Shown here: piece by piece, positions 1-8,417 of the stretch
How the letters are laid out: the number at the start of each line of letters is the position of its first letter
How positions within the stretch are numbered: the first letter of the stretch is position 1
Source: Mobiluncus sp963511525
Lineage (GTDB): Bacteria; Actinomycetota; Actinomycetes; Actinomycetales; Actinomycetaceae
Length of the DNA: 64,000 nucleotides
Reading direction: 5' to 3'
Assembly (NCBI RefSeq): GCF_963511525.1
Contig: NZ_CAUPIY010000004.1
Span: forward strand, 1 to 64,000
Notes under the pieces: generated by a model
The model's input: only the letters and a program-made list of their open reading frames with translations
Told to the model about the DNA's origin: nothing
Databases searched by the model: none
Translations under genes and position numbers: made by a program

Positions 1-592
1 CCCCGGCCGCCTCCGCCTGAGACTTCAACTCCTGCGCCTTCGCGCCCGCCGCCTGAGCCCGCGCCCCAGCCGCCTCCGCTTGAGACTTCAAATCCTGCGC
101 CTGTGCCCCCAAGACCTGCGCATCGTGTCCCAGAGCTTTGGCTTGGTTCCCCAAGCTGGTGGCACGATTACCCAGCTCGGTGGCTTTTGCCCCGAGGGCT
201 CGCGCCTCATCGGCTAAAGCCTGAGCCGGATCTCCAGCGGCTTTCGCTTCATCACCGAGTTTCTTGGCTTTATCCCCCTGATCCTCAGCCTGAGCCTTCA
301 TTTCATCGAGCTGACTTGCCAGCTTTGGTGCCTGCTCCAGCTCTGAGCGTAAATCGACCCCGGAAACGTAGGCCATCACGGAATAGGCCGCAGTCTGGTG
401 ACTTTCCACCATGACTTGACCGGTGTGAGACTCCGAAGGGGTCGCCTGGGGAACGTCAGAAATGAGACGGTTCCACAGGGGGTTTCCAAAGCCAGTAATC
501 GCGCTGAGCGCAGTGGCGATAACCACCAAAATCCAAAATGCCAGAACCCGCTTCGGTCTGAGGGCTAAAAAACGAGCGAGCTTGACATACAT
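1..592 (-). CDS. MMPL/RND-family membrane transporter, N-terminal part (runs off the window)
   Basis: Reading the minus strand from ATG at 592 gives an open frame to the window edge (about 197 codons). It starts MYVKLARFLALRPKRVLAFW, with one membrane segment at residues 15-34 and then an extracytoplasmic region, as at the start of actinobacterial MMPL-type transporters. From about residue 100 it becomes an Ala/Gln/Lys-rich helical stretch of short repeats (LGDEAKAAG, LGNRATSLGN, AQDLKSQAEAAGARAQ), probably a long coiled coil inserted in the first periplasmic loop. Family assignment rests on the N-terminal pattern only, because the pump domains lie outside. A TACATT box six bases before the ATG suggests a leaderless mRNA. 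Substrate unknown. Confidence 0.6.
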   Translation of the reverse strand, partial: MYVKLARFLALRPKRVLAFWILVVIATALSAITGFGNPLWNRLISDVPQATPSESHTGQVMVESHQTAAYSVMAYVSGVDLRSELEQAPKLASQLDEMKAQAEDQGDKAKKLGDEAKAAGDPAQALADEARALGAKATELGNRATSLGNQAKALGHDAQVLGAQAQDLKSQAEAAGARAQAAGAKAQELKSQAEAAG

Positions 593-598
593 ACATCT

Positions 599-604
599 AA
601 TGTA
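599..604 (-). promoter_or_regulatory. -10 box of the MMPL gene, leaderless
   Basis: TACATT on the minus strand, exactly 6 nt before the ATG at 592; no Shine-Dalgarno is visible. Confidence 0.4.
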
Positions 605-695
605 CCTAGACCGCGATAAATCCGCACCCGGAATAGAACTCGGTTTTTGTCCTGTCACGAAACCTCTATGGTTGGATAAATCCACGTCAAGGGTT

Positions 696-701
696 GATAA
701 T
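696..701 (+). promoter_or_regulatory. -10 box of the secreted protease gene
   Basis: GATAAT lies 7 nt before the ATG at 709, with a possible -35 TTGGAT at 672-677 (18-nt spacer). It favours ATG 709 over the upstream TTG at 694. Confidence 0.4.
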
Positions 702-708
702 TGACTTT

Positions 709-2538
709 ATGTTCCCTGGTCTCCCGCTGCGCCGCGCCCTATGGGTTCCGGCACTCTTTATGTTAGTTTTCGCACTCGTTGGTATCGGTCCGGTCGCGCC
801 TGCGCGCGCCGGAACCGGCGACACTCCGTCAGGTTACCCGCCAACCAAGGTTCACCAGCTTCTCCCGCCCACCCCTGCTGACCAGCCAGACCGCGCGACA
901 CCGCTTATGAACTCCCCAGAAACTGGCTTCACCCAGGCCGGACAGCTTCCTGACCCGCACCAGACCACCGTCCAGCTGGTTATCGGACCAGGCCCGGACG
1001 GAATGGCGTCCCTGTGTTCTGGGGTTTGGGTCGCGCCCAACATGGTGCTGACCGCGGCTCACTGCTTTAGGAACTTGCCCCAAGGGCCGGCGCGGATTTA
1101 CTCAACCAACTCTCACGTTCCGGGGGCCTCGCCCCTCGCCACCGGAGTGACCTGGGACACGACCACGCAGGGCGATGTGGCGCTGGTGGTGACCACCCCG
1201 GCGAATCATCCCATTGCCCCGGTCAGCGCGGCGGTTCAGCCCCCCAGCACCCCCCTGTATATTTGCGGGCAGAACTACATCATTGAAGAATCTGGCACTA
1301 TCGACAGCGTCTCTCGGATGATTGGCGGCAAAGGAAACTACTGCGCCAACGTCAACACTTTGGATGCCCGTACTGCCCAGCGTTTCCAGATTCCCCCTGG
1401 TGGCAACATCCTCGCCACCGTGCCGATGGCGGTAGATAAAGGAGACTCCGGCGGTCCCCTGTACAACGCTGCCGGCGAAGTGGTCGGCATCACCAGCTCG
1501 AAATCCCATACGGCTTTCACGGACAACACCGAACAGTTGCTGTTCAACTCCGCTTCGCCGATGTCGCTTTTCGCGCCCTGGCTGATGAGTTTAGGGGTGC
1601 CGGTGCGCGGTGTGAGTGGCGCTGATTTGCCCTTTAAACAGCTACCGCCCCATATTATGCGGGTCAGCGGCGCCGACCGGATGGAGACTTCGGGGATGAT
1701 TGCCGAGGCTTCACCCAACGTGGAAACGCTGATTATCACCACCGGTTTGATTGCCGCTGACGGTTTGGCCGCGACCCAGCTGTCCGGGGTCACCAGCTCC
1801 GCGCTGGTTTTGTCGAACTCCCGCGACCACCTGGACCCCCAAGCCGTGAAAGCCTTGAATAAATTCGGGCTACGCCGGGTGGTGCGCGTGGGCGGAACCG
1901 TGGGGCTGAGCGCTGCCGACCGGGCGGCGATTCAGGCCAAAGGTCTGGAATTGGTCGAGCTCATCGGCGCGGATCGTTTTGAAACCGCCGTGAAAGTCGC
2001 GCAATATCGCGATTCTCTGGGAGGCGCACCCAGCGCAGTCTTGGTGGCTGACGGCATCAACTTTCCTGATGCTCTGGCAGCCGGAGCCGCGGCCGGAGCG
2101 ATGCGAGCCTCCCTGGTGCTCTCCAGCAGAGCCAGCTTGCCCCCCGCTACGCAAAGCTACCTGACCCCCCTTCTGACCAGCACTAAAATCATCACGGTTG
2201 GCGGCCCGGCGCAGTCTGCCGTCGCCTCGGCGGGCATCAATCCTGGCGCGACCTATACCGGGGCGGACCGTTACGACACCGCCCGCAGCCTCGCCACCGG
2301 CCTTGACCTGGGACGCAACGTAAACGGCCTAGTGATGGTGTCGGGACGGAACTTCCCCGACGCCCTGTCAGCCGGAGCTTACACCGTCAAGCAGGGTGCG
2401 AAACTTGTGCTGGTGCCCCCGGCCGGGTCTAAACCCGCCTTTTTGAAGGAATTGTGGACCTCTACCGGCTCCCACGGTGTTGTCGTGGGCGGCACCGGCG
2501 CGCTACCCGACCAGGACGTGGCGTGGGCGCTGCAATAA
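709..2538 (+). CDS. Secreted trypsin-like serine protease with C-terminal cell wall-binding repeats
   Basis: A 609-residue protein counted from ATG 709. A signal peptide with a positive start and a hydrophobic core ends at APARA, residue 34. A chymotrypsin-fold domain follows with His118 (LTAAHCF), Asp156 (GDVALVV) and Ser247 (GDSGGPLYN), so the triad looks intact. From about residue 315 to the end are three copies of the cell-wall-binding repeat 2 pattern (VSGADRMETS, IGADRFETAVKVA, YTGADRYDTARSLA, each followed by an FPDALAAGAAA- or VVGGTGAL-like part). The enzyme is therefore probably exported and anchored non-covalently to the cell wall, where it may process surface or host proteins. The substrate is unknown. 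The gene stands alone, divergent from the MMPL gene. Confidence 0.85.
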   Translation: MFPGLPLRRALWVPALFMLVFALVGIGPVAPARAGTGDTPSGYPPTKVHQLLPPTPADQPDRATPLMNSPETGFTQAGQLPDPHQTTVQLVIGPGPDGMASLCSGVWVAPNMVLTAAHCFRNLPQGPARIYSTNSHVPGASPLATGVTWDTTTQGDVALVVTTPANHPIAPVSAAVQPPSTPLYICGQNYIIEESGTIDSVSRMIGGKGNYCANVNTLDARTAQRFQIPPGGNILATVPMAVDKGDSGGPLYNAAGEVVGITSSKSHTAFTDNTEQLLFNSASPMSLFAPWLMSLGVPVRGVSGADLPFKQLPPHIMRVSGADRMETSGMIAEASPNVETLIITTGLIAADGLAATQLSGVTSSALVLSNSRDHLDPQAVKALNKFGLRRVVRVGGTVGLSAADRAAIQAKGLELVELIGADRFETAVKVAQYRDSLGGAPSAVLVADGINFPDALAAGAAAGAMRASLVLSSRASLPPATQSYLTPLLTSTKIITVGGPAQSAVASAGINPGATYTGADRYDTARSLATGLDLGRNVNGLVMVSGRNFPDALSAGAYTVKQGAKLVLVPPAGSKPAFLKELWTSTGSHGVVVGGTGALPDQDVAWALQ

Positions 2539-2585
2539 CCGCCCGTTTGCCCTTGAGGTCTGAATCCTCAACTATCGGCATTAAT

Positions 2586-2591
2586 TAAGAT
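2586..2591 (+). promoter_or_regulatory. -10 box of the dedA-family gene
   Basis: TAAGAT, 7 nt before ATG 2599; no ribosome binding site is seen, so the mRNA is probably leaderless. Confidence 0.35.
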
Positions 2592-2598
2592 TGGAACC

Positions 2599-3270
2599 AT
2601 GGTTTTCACTGCGAATTTGCTGGATTGGCTGAAAGACCCCGGCGCCCTGTTGGAACACCTCATCTCGGCTTACGGGGTGTGGATGGTGGCCATCGTCGCC
2701 CTCATCGTGTTCATCGAGTCAGGAGTGCTGTTCCCGGTGTTGCCCGGCGATTCGATGCTATTCGCGTTGGGGCTGCTCCAAGACCGGATGCCAGTGAACC
2801 TCGCCGTGGTTCTGTTCGTGCTAATTGTGGCGGCGATAGCCGGCGCCCAGGTCGGCTACTGGTTCGGGCTGCTGTTCGGCGAACGGTTCTTTAAACCCGA
2901 CGCGCGGGTGCTGAAAACCGAATATTTGCAGACTGCCCAAGTGTTCTTTCGCAAGTGGGGTGGACCGGCGGTGGTGTTGGGCCGTTTCGTCCCCTTCGTG
3001 CGCACTTTCGTGCCCATCGCGGCCGGAATAGGCCGCTACGGCTGGGCGCACTTCACCCTGTGGAACGTCATCGGCAGTATTGCCTGGACCGGCGTGTTCA
3101 TCGTCGCCGGTATTTCGCTCGGAGGGGTGCCCTTTATCCGCAACAACGTGGAGCTCATCGCCGTCATCATCATCGCGGTTTCAGTCATTCCTATCGGGTT
3201 GGGGATTTTGAAAAAGGCTCTGAGTAAGCCCACGGATAGCCAGGAGACCGGGAAAAGTAACATAAACTAG
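2599..3270 (+). CDS. DedA family integral membrane protein (VTT domain)
   Basis: A 223-residue, very hydrophobic protein with the DedA signature: an acidic early segment (FIESGVLFPVLPGDSML) and the conserved GGPAVVLGRFVPFVRTFVPIAAG stretch, quoted in part, around residues 120-140. Four to five membrane helices are evident. DedA/VTT proteins are membrane proteins linked to lipid scrambling or undecaprenyl-phosphate recycling and envelope homeostasis; the exact role here is not visible. The next gene begins 4 bases after the stop but seems to have its own leaderless promoter inside this gene's end. Confidence 0.85.
   Translation: MVFTANLLDWLKDPGALLEHLISAYGVWMVAIVALIVFIESGVLFPVLPGDSMLFALGLLQDRMPVNLAVVLFVLIVAAIAGAQVGYWFGLLFGERFFKPDARVLKTEYLQTAQVFFRKWGGPAVVLGRFVPFVRTFVPIAAGIGRYGWAHFTLWNVIGSIAWTGVFIVAGISLGGVPFIRNNVELIAVIIIAVSVIPIGLGILKKALSKPTDSQETGKSNIN
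3263..3268 (+). promoter_or_regulatory. -10 box of the FAD/Fe-S dehydrogenase gene
   Basis: TAAACT, exactly 6 nt before ATG 3275. It overlaps the last codons of the dedA-family gene. Confidence 0.4.
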
Positions 3271-3274
3271 GGCC

Positions 3275-6214
3275 ATGGTGAAATACCTCCAAGACTCCCT
3301 GAACCGGGCCATTTATGCATCGGACGCCTCAAACTATCGCATCGTGCCCGACCGGATTGCCCAACCGGAAAACCTTGACGAGCTACACGATACGATTTTG
3401 GAAGCCCTGTCCGCTGGCGTGCCCCTGACGATGCGCGGGCGGGGAACCTCATGTTCCGGCAACTCCATCGGGCCCGGCCTGGTCATTGATACATCTCACC
3501 ACTGCAACCGGATTTTGTCCCTGGCCCCTTCCGCGCGCCAGATTACGGTGGAACCGGGGGTGGTGCTCGCCTCTATTCAGGAGGCCGGAGCGCCCTTTAG
3601 TCTGCGATTTGGGCCCGACCCGTCCACCTGGACGCGAGCCACCGTTGGGGGTTCGATTGGTAATAATGCCTGCGGCCCGCACGCTCAAGCCTGGGGGCGC
3701 GTGGCCGACAATGTCATTTCGATGGATGTTATCGACGGTTTCGGGCGGGAATTTCACGCCGCCTCGGGTGAAGGCGCGCTGGATGTGGTGCCGGGTTTGC
3801 AGCGTTTAGTTGATGAAAACCTGGCCGTGATTCGCACGGAATGCGGGCGCTTTCACCGACAAGTTTCGGGCTATTCCCTGGAACACCTGCTGCCGGAAAA
3901 TGGGCGTGACCTGGCGAAATTCCTGGTTGGCAGCGAGGGAACTTTGGTCAGCGTGCTGCGCGCCACCCTGCGCTTGGTGCCGGTGCCGGCCGCGCCGGTA
4001 CTGGTGGTGCTGGGATACCCCGACATAATTGCCGCCGCCGCTGACGTGCCGCTGATTAACGACTTTTCGCCCCTCGCGGTGGAGGGCATGGATTCGCGTC
4101 TGGTTTACACTCTGGCGCACAAGCCGGGGGTTGGCGAGCTGCCCGAATTGCCGGAGGGTAACGCTTGGCTGCTGGTAGAGATGGGCAGCGCCACCGAGGA
4201 CTTGGAGACGACCCTGGCTCGGGCCCAGGACCTGGCCCAAGCCGCTAACACCCGCGCCACCCTCGTGCTGCCCCCCTCCACGCAAGCCACGAAACTTTGG
4301 CGGATTCGCGCTGATGGAGCCGGGCTTGGCGGGCGTACCCCCTTGAACCCGGACGGCACCGGCAACGATCCGGCCTGGCCGGGCTGGGAGGACGCAGCGG
4401 TTCCGCCCCAAAACCTAGCGGCATACCTGCGAGATTTCACTGATTTGATGCGGGAAATGGACGTGGACGGGATGCTTTATGGGCACCTCGGGGACGGCTG
4501 CCTGCACGTGCGGTTGAACCTACCGTTGGGAGCCGAGGCTGACCAAGGACGTTCTCGGGAGTTCCTGGAGCGCGCCGCAGACTTGGTGGGGAAGCATCAC
4601 GGTTCGCTTTCGGGCGAGCACGGGGATGGCCGAGCCCGCTCCGAATTGTTGCCGCGGATGTATTCCCCCGCGCTGATTCGTTTGTTTAAGCAGGTCAAAG
4701 CCTTGTTTGACCCGCGGGGTTTGATGAATCCGGGGGTGTTGGTGGATCCTGATCCGCTGGACGCGAACCTGCGTCTGGCGGGGGCCGAAGTCATTCCCGC
4801 CCTTCCCGGTCGGGGCTTTACTTTTCCGAAAGACACGGACTTTACCGCGGCCGTGCATCGCTGCACCGGCGTTGGCAAATGTTTGGCAATGGACCACCTC
4901 ACCGGCGCTTGGATGTGTCCCAGCTACCTGGCTACCGGCCAGGAGCAAGATGCCACGCGCGGGCGCGCCCGGGTGCTGCAAGAAGTCACGAATGGCTCGC
5001 TCATTCGGGATTTTCGCGACCCGAACCTGTTGCGGGCTCTGGACTTATGTTTAGCGTGTAAGGCCTGTTCCGCGGCCTGCCCGACCGGGATTGACATGGC
5101 GGCGTACAAGTCCGAGTCACTGTATCGGGCCTATCGCCGGAGTTTGCGGCCGCGTTCGCATTACCTATTGGGGCGGCTGCCAGGCTGGCTGCGTTTGGCG
5201 CGCCGAATACCCGGCGGGGCGAGCCTGGCCAACAGCGTCTTCGGGGTGGCTTGGATTCGCCGTCTGGTGTTTGGGATGTTCGGGCTGGATCCACGCCGTC
5301 AGATGGCGCATTTTCACCCCGAGTCGTTCCGGGATTGGGAGCGGCGCCACGGAGGAAACTCAACCGAACCAGAAATTGACACGAACGGGCTTGTGACCCC
5401 CAATACGGAACAGCCGCCGGAGACTACGGGGCAGGTCAATGCCATCGCCTCGACGGCGAGCGAGGACAGCCAGCCCGCTCCCGAGACTAAACCGTGGGTG
5501 GCGGTGTGGGCGGATTCTTTCTCGGAGGGGATTGCCCCCGATGGTGCCGAGGCCGTGGTGGAGTTGCTGGAAACGGCGGGATACCAGGTGTATGTACCGC
5601 CCCAAGCCTGCTGCGGGCTGACTTACGTGACGACCGGCCAGCTGGACAAGGCTCGGCGCAATATGCGGCGCTTGTGCCAGATTCTGGGGCCGCTGGCGGT
5701 CAACGGGATTCCGATTGTCGGCGTGGAGCCGTCCTGTACCGCGACCCTGCGCGATGACCTGGAACGTTTGCTGCCCGACGACCCGCGCGCCCACGCGATT
5801 GCCCAGGCCACGCGCACTTTAGCGGAGCTGCTCAGCGACCCGGACACCGCGCCCAACCCGGACGTGTGGCAGCTGCCAGATTTGCGAGGCGTACAGGTTG
5901 TCGCCCAGCCGCATTGCCACCACTACAGCGTCTTGGGTTGGGAGACCGACCGCAAGTTGCTGGCGGACACCGGGGCGGATGTTGTGGAACTGGCGGGCTG
6001 CTGCGGCATGGCGGGCAATTTCGGCATGGAACACGTCGAGGTGTCGAAACAGATTGCGGAACACGCTTTGCTGCCCGCCCTGCGCGCACACCCGGACGCG
6101 ATTTTCCTGGCTGACGGCTTCAGCTGCCGCACCCAAGCGGAGCAGCTGGCCGGCAGCCACGGGATTCACTTGGCGCGCCTGCTGCTGGGCCCCAGCGCCC
6201 GCGTCGAAGCCTAG
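3275..6214 (+). CDS. FAD-linked oxidase fused to Fe-S/CCG domains (D-lactate dehydrogenase type)
   Basis: A 979-residue fusion. Residues about 20-210 form an FAD-binding PCMH domain (GRGTSCSGNSIG, GGSIGNNACGPHAQ). Residues about 220-500 are the FAD-oxidase C-terminal domain, ending with the family's GHLGDGCLHVRL and SGEHGDGRARSELLP blocks. Cysteines near 530-547 (CTGVGKC, MCP) and 592-603 (CLACKACSAACP) are typical of a 4Fe-4S ferredoxin domain. Two CCG (heterodisulfide-reductase-like) motifs lie near 778 (ACCGLTY) and 908 (GCCGMAGNFGMEH). This is the architecture of membrane-associated quinone-linked D-2-hydroxyacid (D-lactate) dehydrogenases, which oxidise the acid to the 2-oxo acid. Exact substrate is inferred. 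A hydrophilic linker (about 700-740) separates the halves. Confidence 0.85.
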   Translation: MVKYLQDSLNRAIYASDASNYRIVPDRIAQPENLDELHDTILEALSAGVPLTMRGRGTSCSGNSIGPGLVIDTSHHCNRILSLAPSARQITVEPGVVLASIQEAGAPFSLRFGPDPSTWTRATVGGSIGNNACGPHAQAWGRVADNVISMDVIDGFGREFHAASGEGALDVVPGLQRLVDENLAVIRTECGRFHRQVSGYSLEHLLPENGRDLAKFLVGSEGTLVSVLRATLRLVPVPAAPVLVVLGYPDIIAAAADVPLINDFSPLAVEGMDSRLVYTLAHKPGVGELPELPEGNAWLLVEMGSATEDLETTLARAQDLAQAANTRATLVLPPSTQATKLWRIRADGAGLGGRTPLNPDGTGNDPAWPGWEDAAVPPQNLAAYLRDFTDLMREMDVDGMLYGHLGDGCLHVRLNLPLGAEADQGRSREFLERAADLVGKHHGSLSGEHGDGRARSELLPRMYSPALIRLFKQVKALFDPRGLMNPGVLVDPDPLDANLRLAGAEVIPALPGRGFTFPKDTDFTAAVHRCTGVGKCLAMDHLTGAWMCPSYLATGQEQDATRGRARVLQEVTNGSLIRDFRDPNLLRALDLCLACKACSAACPTGIDMAAYKSESLYRAYRRSLRPRSHYLLGRLPGWLRLARRIPGGASLANSVFGVAWIRRLVFGMFGLDPRRQMAHFHPESFRDWERRHGGNSTEPEIDTNGLVTPNTEQPPETTGQVNAIASTASEDSQPAPETKPWVAVWADSFSEGIAPDGAEAVVELLETAGYQVYVPPQACCGLTYVTTGQLDKARRNMRRLCQILGPLAVNGIPIVGVEPSCTATLRDDLERLLPDDPRAHAIAQATRTLAELLSDPDTAPNPDVWQLPDLRGVQVVAQPHCHHYSVLGWETDRKLLADTGADVVELAGCCGMAGNFGMEHVEVSKQIAEHALLPALRAHPDAIFLADGFSCRTQAEQLAGSHGIHLARLLLGPSARVEA

Positions 6215-6329
6215 CCCCCAGCGCGGTCCGCGCAGAATCAGCCAAAAGGCACCGGAAAAACACCCCGGAAATCCAAGGATAGCTGGCAGGGAGAATCCGA
6301 AGATACTCGCCGGGTCGTGCCTAAAGGTG

Positions 6330-6377
6330 GAGAATAGCCGGGTAGCTGCCATTATTGGCAGCTACCCGGCTATTCTC
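6330..6377. repeat. Family A palindrome, copy A1
   Basis: A perfect inverted repeat with 21-bp arms around the 6-nt loop ATTATT. The innermost part, AGCTGCC-ATTATT-GGCAGCT, is shared by all family A copies. Flanks (GTGCCTAAAGG on the left, CTTATAATC on the right) are also conserved. It lies between two convergent genes, so a role as a bidirectional transcription stop is likely. Confidence 0.8.
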
Positions 6378-6427
6378 CCCTTATAATCCACGCGCGCATC
6401 GAAAAATGAGAATAAAACGTATTTAAA

Positions 6428-6461
6428 CGGCTCGGTGTGCCATATATGGCACACCGAGCCG
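6428..6461 (-). terminator. Family B palindrome B1, terminator of the RAMA-like gene
   Basis: A perfect 34-bp palindrome whose half is CGGCTCGGTGTGCCATA. It begins 49 nt after the minus-strand stop codon at 6510. In minus orientation the stem is followed by a T-rich run (GTTTAAATACGTTTTATT). Near-identical copies, flanks included, are at 32585 and 55186. Confidence 0.7.
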
Positions 6462-6509
6462 AATTAATAGGATTAAAGCCCCGCACGGGATTATTTCTCG
6501 GAATGGGAA

Positions 6510-8243
6510 TTAGCGGTTGCGCTCGATTTCAGCGTTGATTTCAGCTTGAGCTTCAGCGAGGGTCGGGCCATCGATGAAGCCCAAGTGCCAGAACTCCCAG
6601 CCATCGACCTCTTGGCCGAGCACCCGAGCCGCCTCGGTGGGATTATCAAATTCGCGGCCTTCCAGGATAATGACCCCGCGCTCTGCCAGGGTGGCGCTGA
6701 CTTGGGTCGCACTTCCGTCAAAGTTCACCAGGGCAATGAGTGGCGTATCCTCGCCGGTCACCTGGGCAATCACCCCGAGACCGGCGGCGTCACGGTTCAG
6801 CAGGTCGCTTGCCTCAGGCTGATCCGCGCCGGGAACCTCCGAGATTTCCACCGCTTCCGCTGTTTCCGTCACTTCCGGGGTTTCCGGTGTTCCCCAGGTC
6901 TCGGTACCGACGCTTGCCGCGCCAGCGAACTCGGCGGGCTGCTCCATTTGCTCAGGTTCCCCGGGTTCCTCGGGTTGCTCAAATTGCGCGGGTTCCTCAG
7001 GTTGCGCCGGCTCATTCTCGGCCTGCGCCTGCGCTTCGGCCTCCAGGGTCTGTTCACTGGCGGCAGCCCGGTGTGAATGATGGGGCGGTTGAGGTTCCTC
7101 GGCGTCAACTCCGGAAATAATGTCCGCAAAGGACGGGGCGTCCTTTTCCGCGACGCTACCGTGATGAGTGGTAAACAGCGACTCCACAGGCTCCTCGTCC
7201 TCCCCTGCAGCCAGCGGGGATACTGAGGAAGACCGGGCGGCCTCCATAATGGAGTGGCGTGAAATCGACCCGGTTTGCAGCGCCGGTTCATCAACTGGAG
7301 CCGGACTTTCCGCCGCGGTCTCAAGGCCGGATACCGCAGGTTCCGGGGTTGCAGCCGGTGCCGGGGCAGGCACTGCGGGCGCCGGACCGGCAGTCACGTT
7401 ATCGGGCGCAGCCGCCTCAGAAACCGGAGCGGACGCCATCGGGGTCGCCAGGTCGGCGAAGCCCACGCTCGGCACCTCTTCCGAACTGGGAGCCGCCTCT
7501 GGCACTACAGATTCCGCGTTTTGCATATCCGCATCGGCGGAGGAAGTAATCGCGGGAATGCGGGCTCCCCGACCCGCCAACAAGTTCGTATCGTGGCTGA
7601 ACAGCGAGGATGCGACCCGCTGTACATCCAGGAAGCGGCGCCCGTTGGACATCTCGCGCACGCTGACATGATGGACTTCCAGTCCAGAGGGGGTCAACGC
7701 ATCCAGGGCCGGGCGCACATCCGGGTCAATTTCGGTGGCAACCAAAATCAAGCGCGGTCCCGCCGCCAAGTTCGGGGGCATGGCATCACGAAACTGGGTC
7801 CAACCGGAACGAAAAGCGCTAACTCCGCCGGGATAGGCGGCAGCTAAATCGTTCCACCCCAGGTTCGACACCGCCCCCAGCCGGGCCAAAGAAGCAATCA
7901 AACTACTGGAATCCAGCCGATTCACCACTTCGACCAGCACGACCTGACCGGAACCGTCCAAAGCGGTCAAACGCGGGGACTCTTGGGGAAAACCAGAATC
8001 CGTCCCGTCCGCGCCGGGGACCCCCGACCCTTGTGACACCCCAGGTTCCGCAAATTCTCCGGGCATCCCGGACACCGGCGACACAGTCATATCGTTCCAG
8101 GTCACGGGAAAAAGCGGGCGAGCAATGACTTCGAGAACCTGACGGCGAACCGAATCCAGAATCTCCCCTTGGGCTTCCGGCCCTACGGGATGGCCAAACT
8201 GGGCCGGAATCAGGTGACCTTGGTCATACTCAAACAGCGACAT
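6510..8243 (-). CDS. Uncharacterised protein with nuclease-like N-terminus and RAMA-like C-terminus
   Basis: A 577-residue protein with three visible parts. Residues 1-210 are globular, starting MSLFEYDQGHLIPAQFGHPV, with a segment VVLVEVVNRLDSSSLIASLA that recalls the core of NucS-like or PD-(D/E)XK folds (weak). Residues about 230-490 are a low-complexity Ala/Pro/Glu-rich linker. Residues about 500-577 end in ATLAERGVIILEGREF, NPTEAARVLG and VDGWEFWHLG, which fit the RAMA/DUF4357 pattern (a glycine-turn strand pair, S/P-x-x-AA, then NGW-x-FW). RAMA domains are found with DNA-modification and restriction proteins. No methylase or restriction gene is next to it. Function unknown; DNA binding is an inference. 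Confidence 0.6.
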   Translation of the reverse strand: MSLFEYDQGHLIPAQFGHPVGPEAQGEILDSVRRQVLEVIARPLFPVTWNDMTVSPVSGMPGEFAEPGVSQGSGVPGADGTDSGFPQESPRLTALDGSGQVVLVEVVNRLDSSSLIASLARLGAVSNLGWNDLAAAYPGGVSAFRSGWTQFRDAMPPNLAAGPRLILVATEIDPDVRPALDALTPSGLEVHHVSVREMSNGRRFLDVQRVASSLFSHDTNLLAGRGARIPAITSSADADMQNAESVVPEAAPSSEEVPSVGFADLATPMASAPVSEAAAPDNVTAGPAPAVPAPAPAATPEPAVSGLETAAESPAPVDEPALQTGSISRHSIMEAARSSSVSPLAAGEDEEPVESLFTTHHGSVAEKDAPSFADIISGVDAEEPQPPHHSHRAAASEQTLEAEAQAQAENEPAQPEEPAQFEQPEEPGEPEQMEQPAEFAGAASVGTETWGTPETPEVTETAEAVEISEVPGADQPEASDLLNRDAAGLGVIAQVTGEDTPLIALVNFDGSATQVSATLAERGVIILEGREFDNPTEAARVLGQEVDGWEFWHLGFIDGPTLAEAQAEINAEIERNR

Positions 8244-8417
8244 TGCAACCTCAATCGTCGGGACGTTTGCGAGCCCAGCCTGCCAGGCTCAACTTCCCCT
8301 ATCATCTCACGTTTTTACTCCTGTTACATACAGGCATGGGAAAGCATTTGAAAAAGGCAGCGAATTTTCGCCGCCGTTTTCCGCGCTGGGCTGACGCTGT
8401 TGCGGGGTGGGGCGAGG

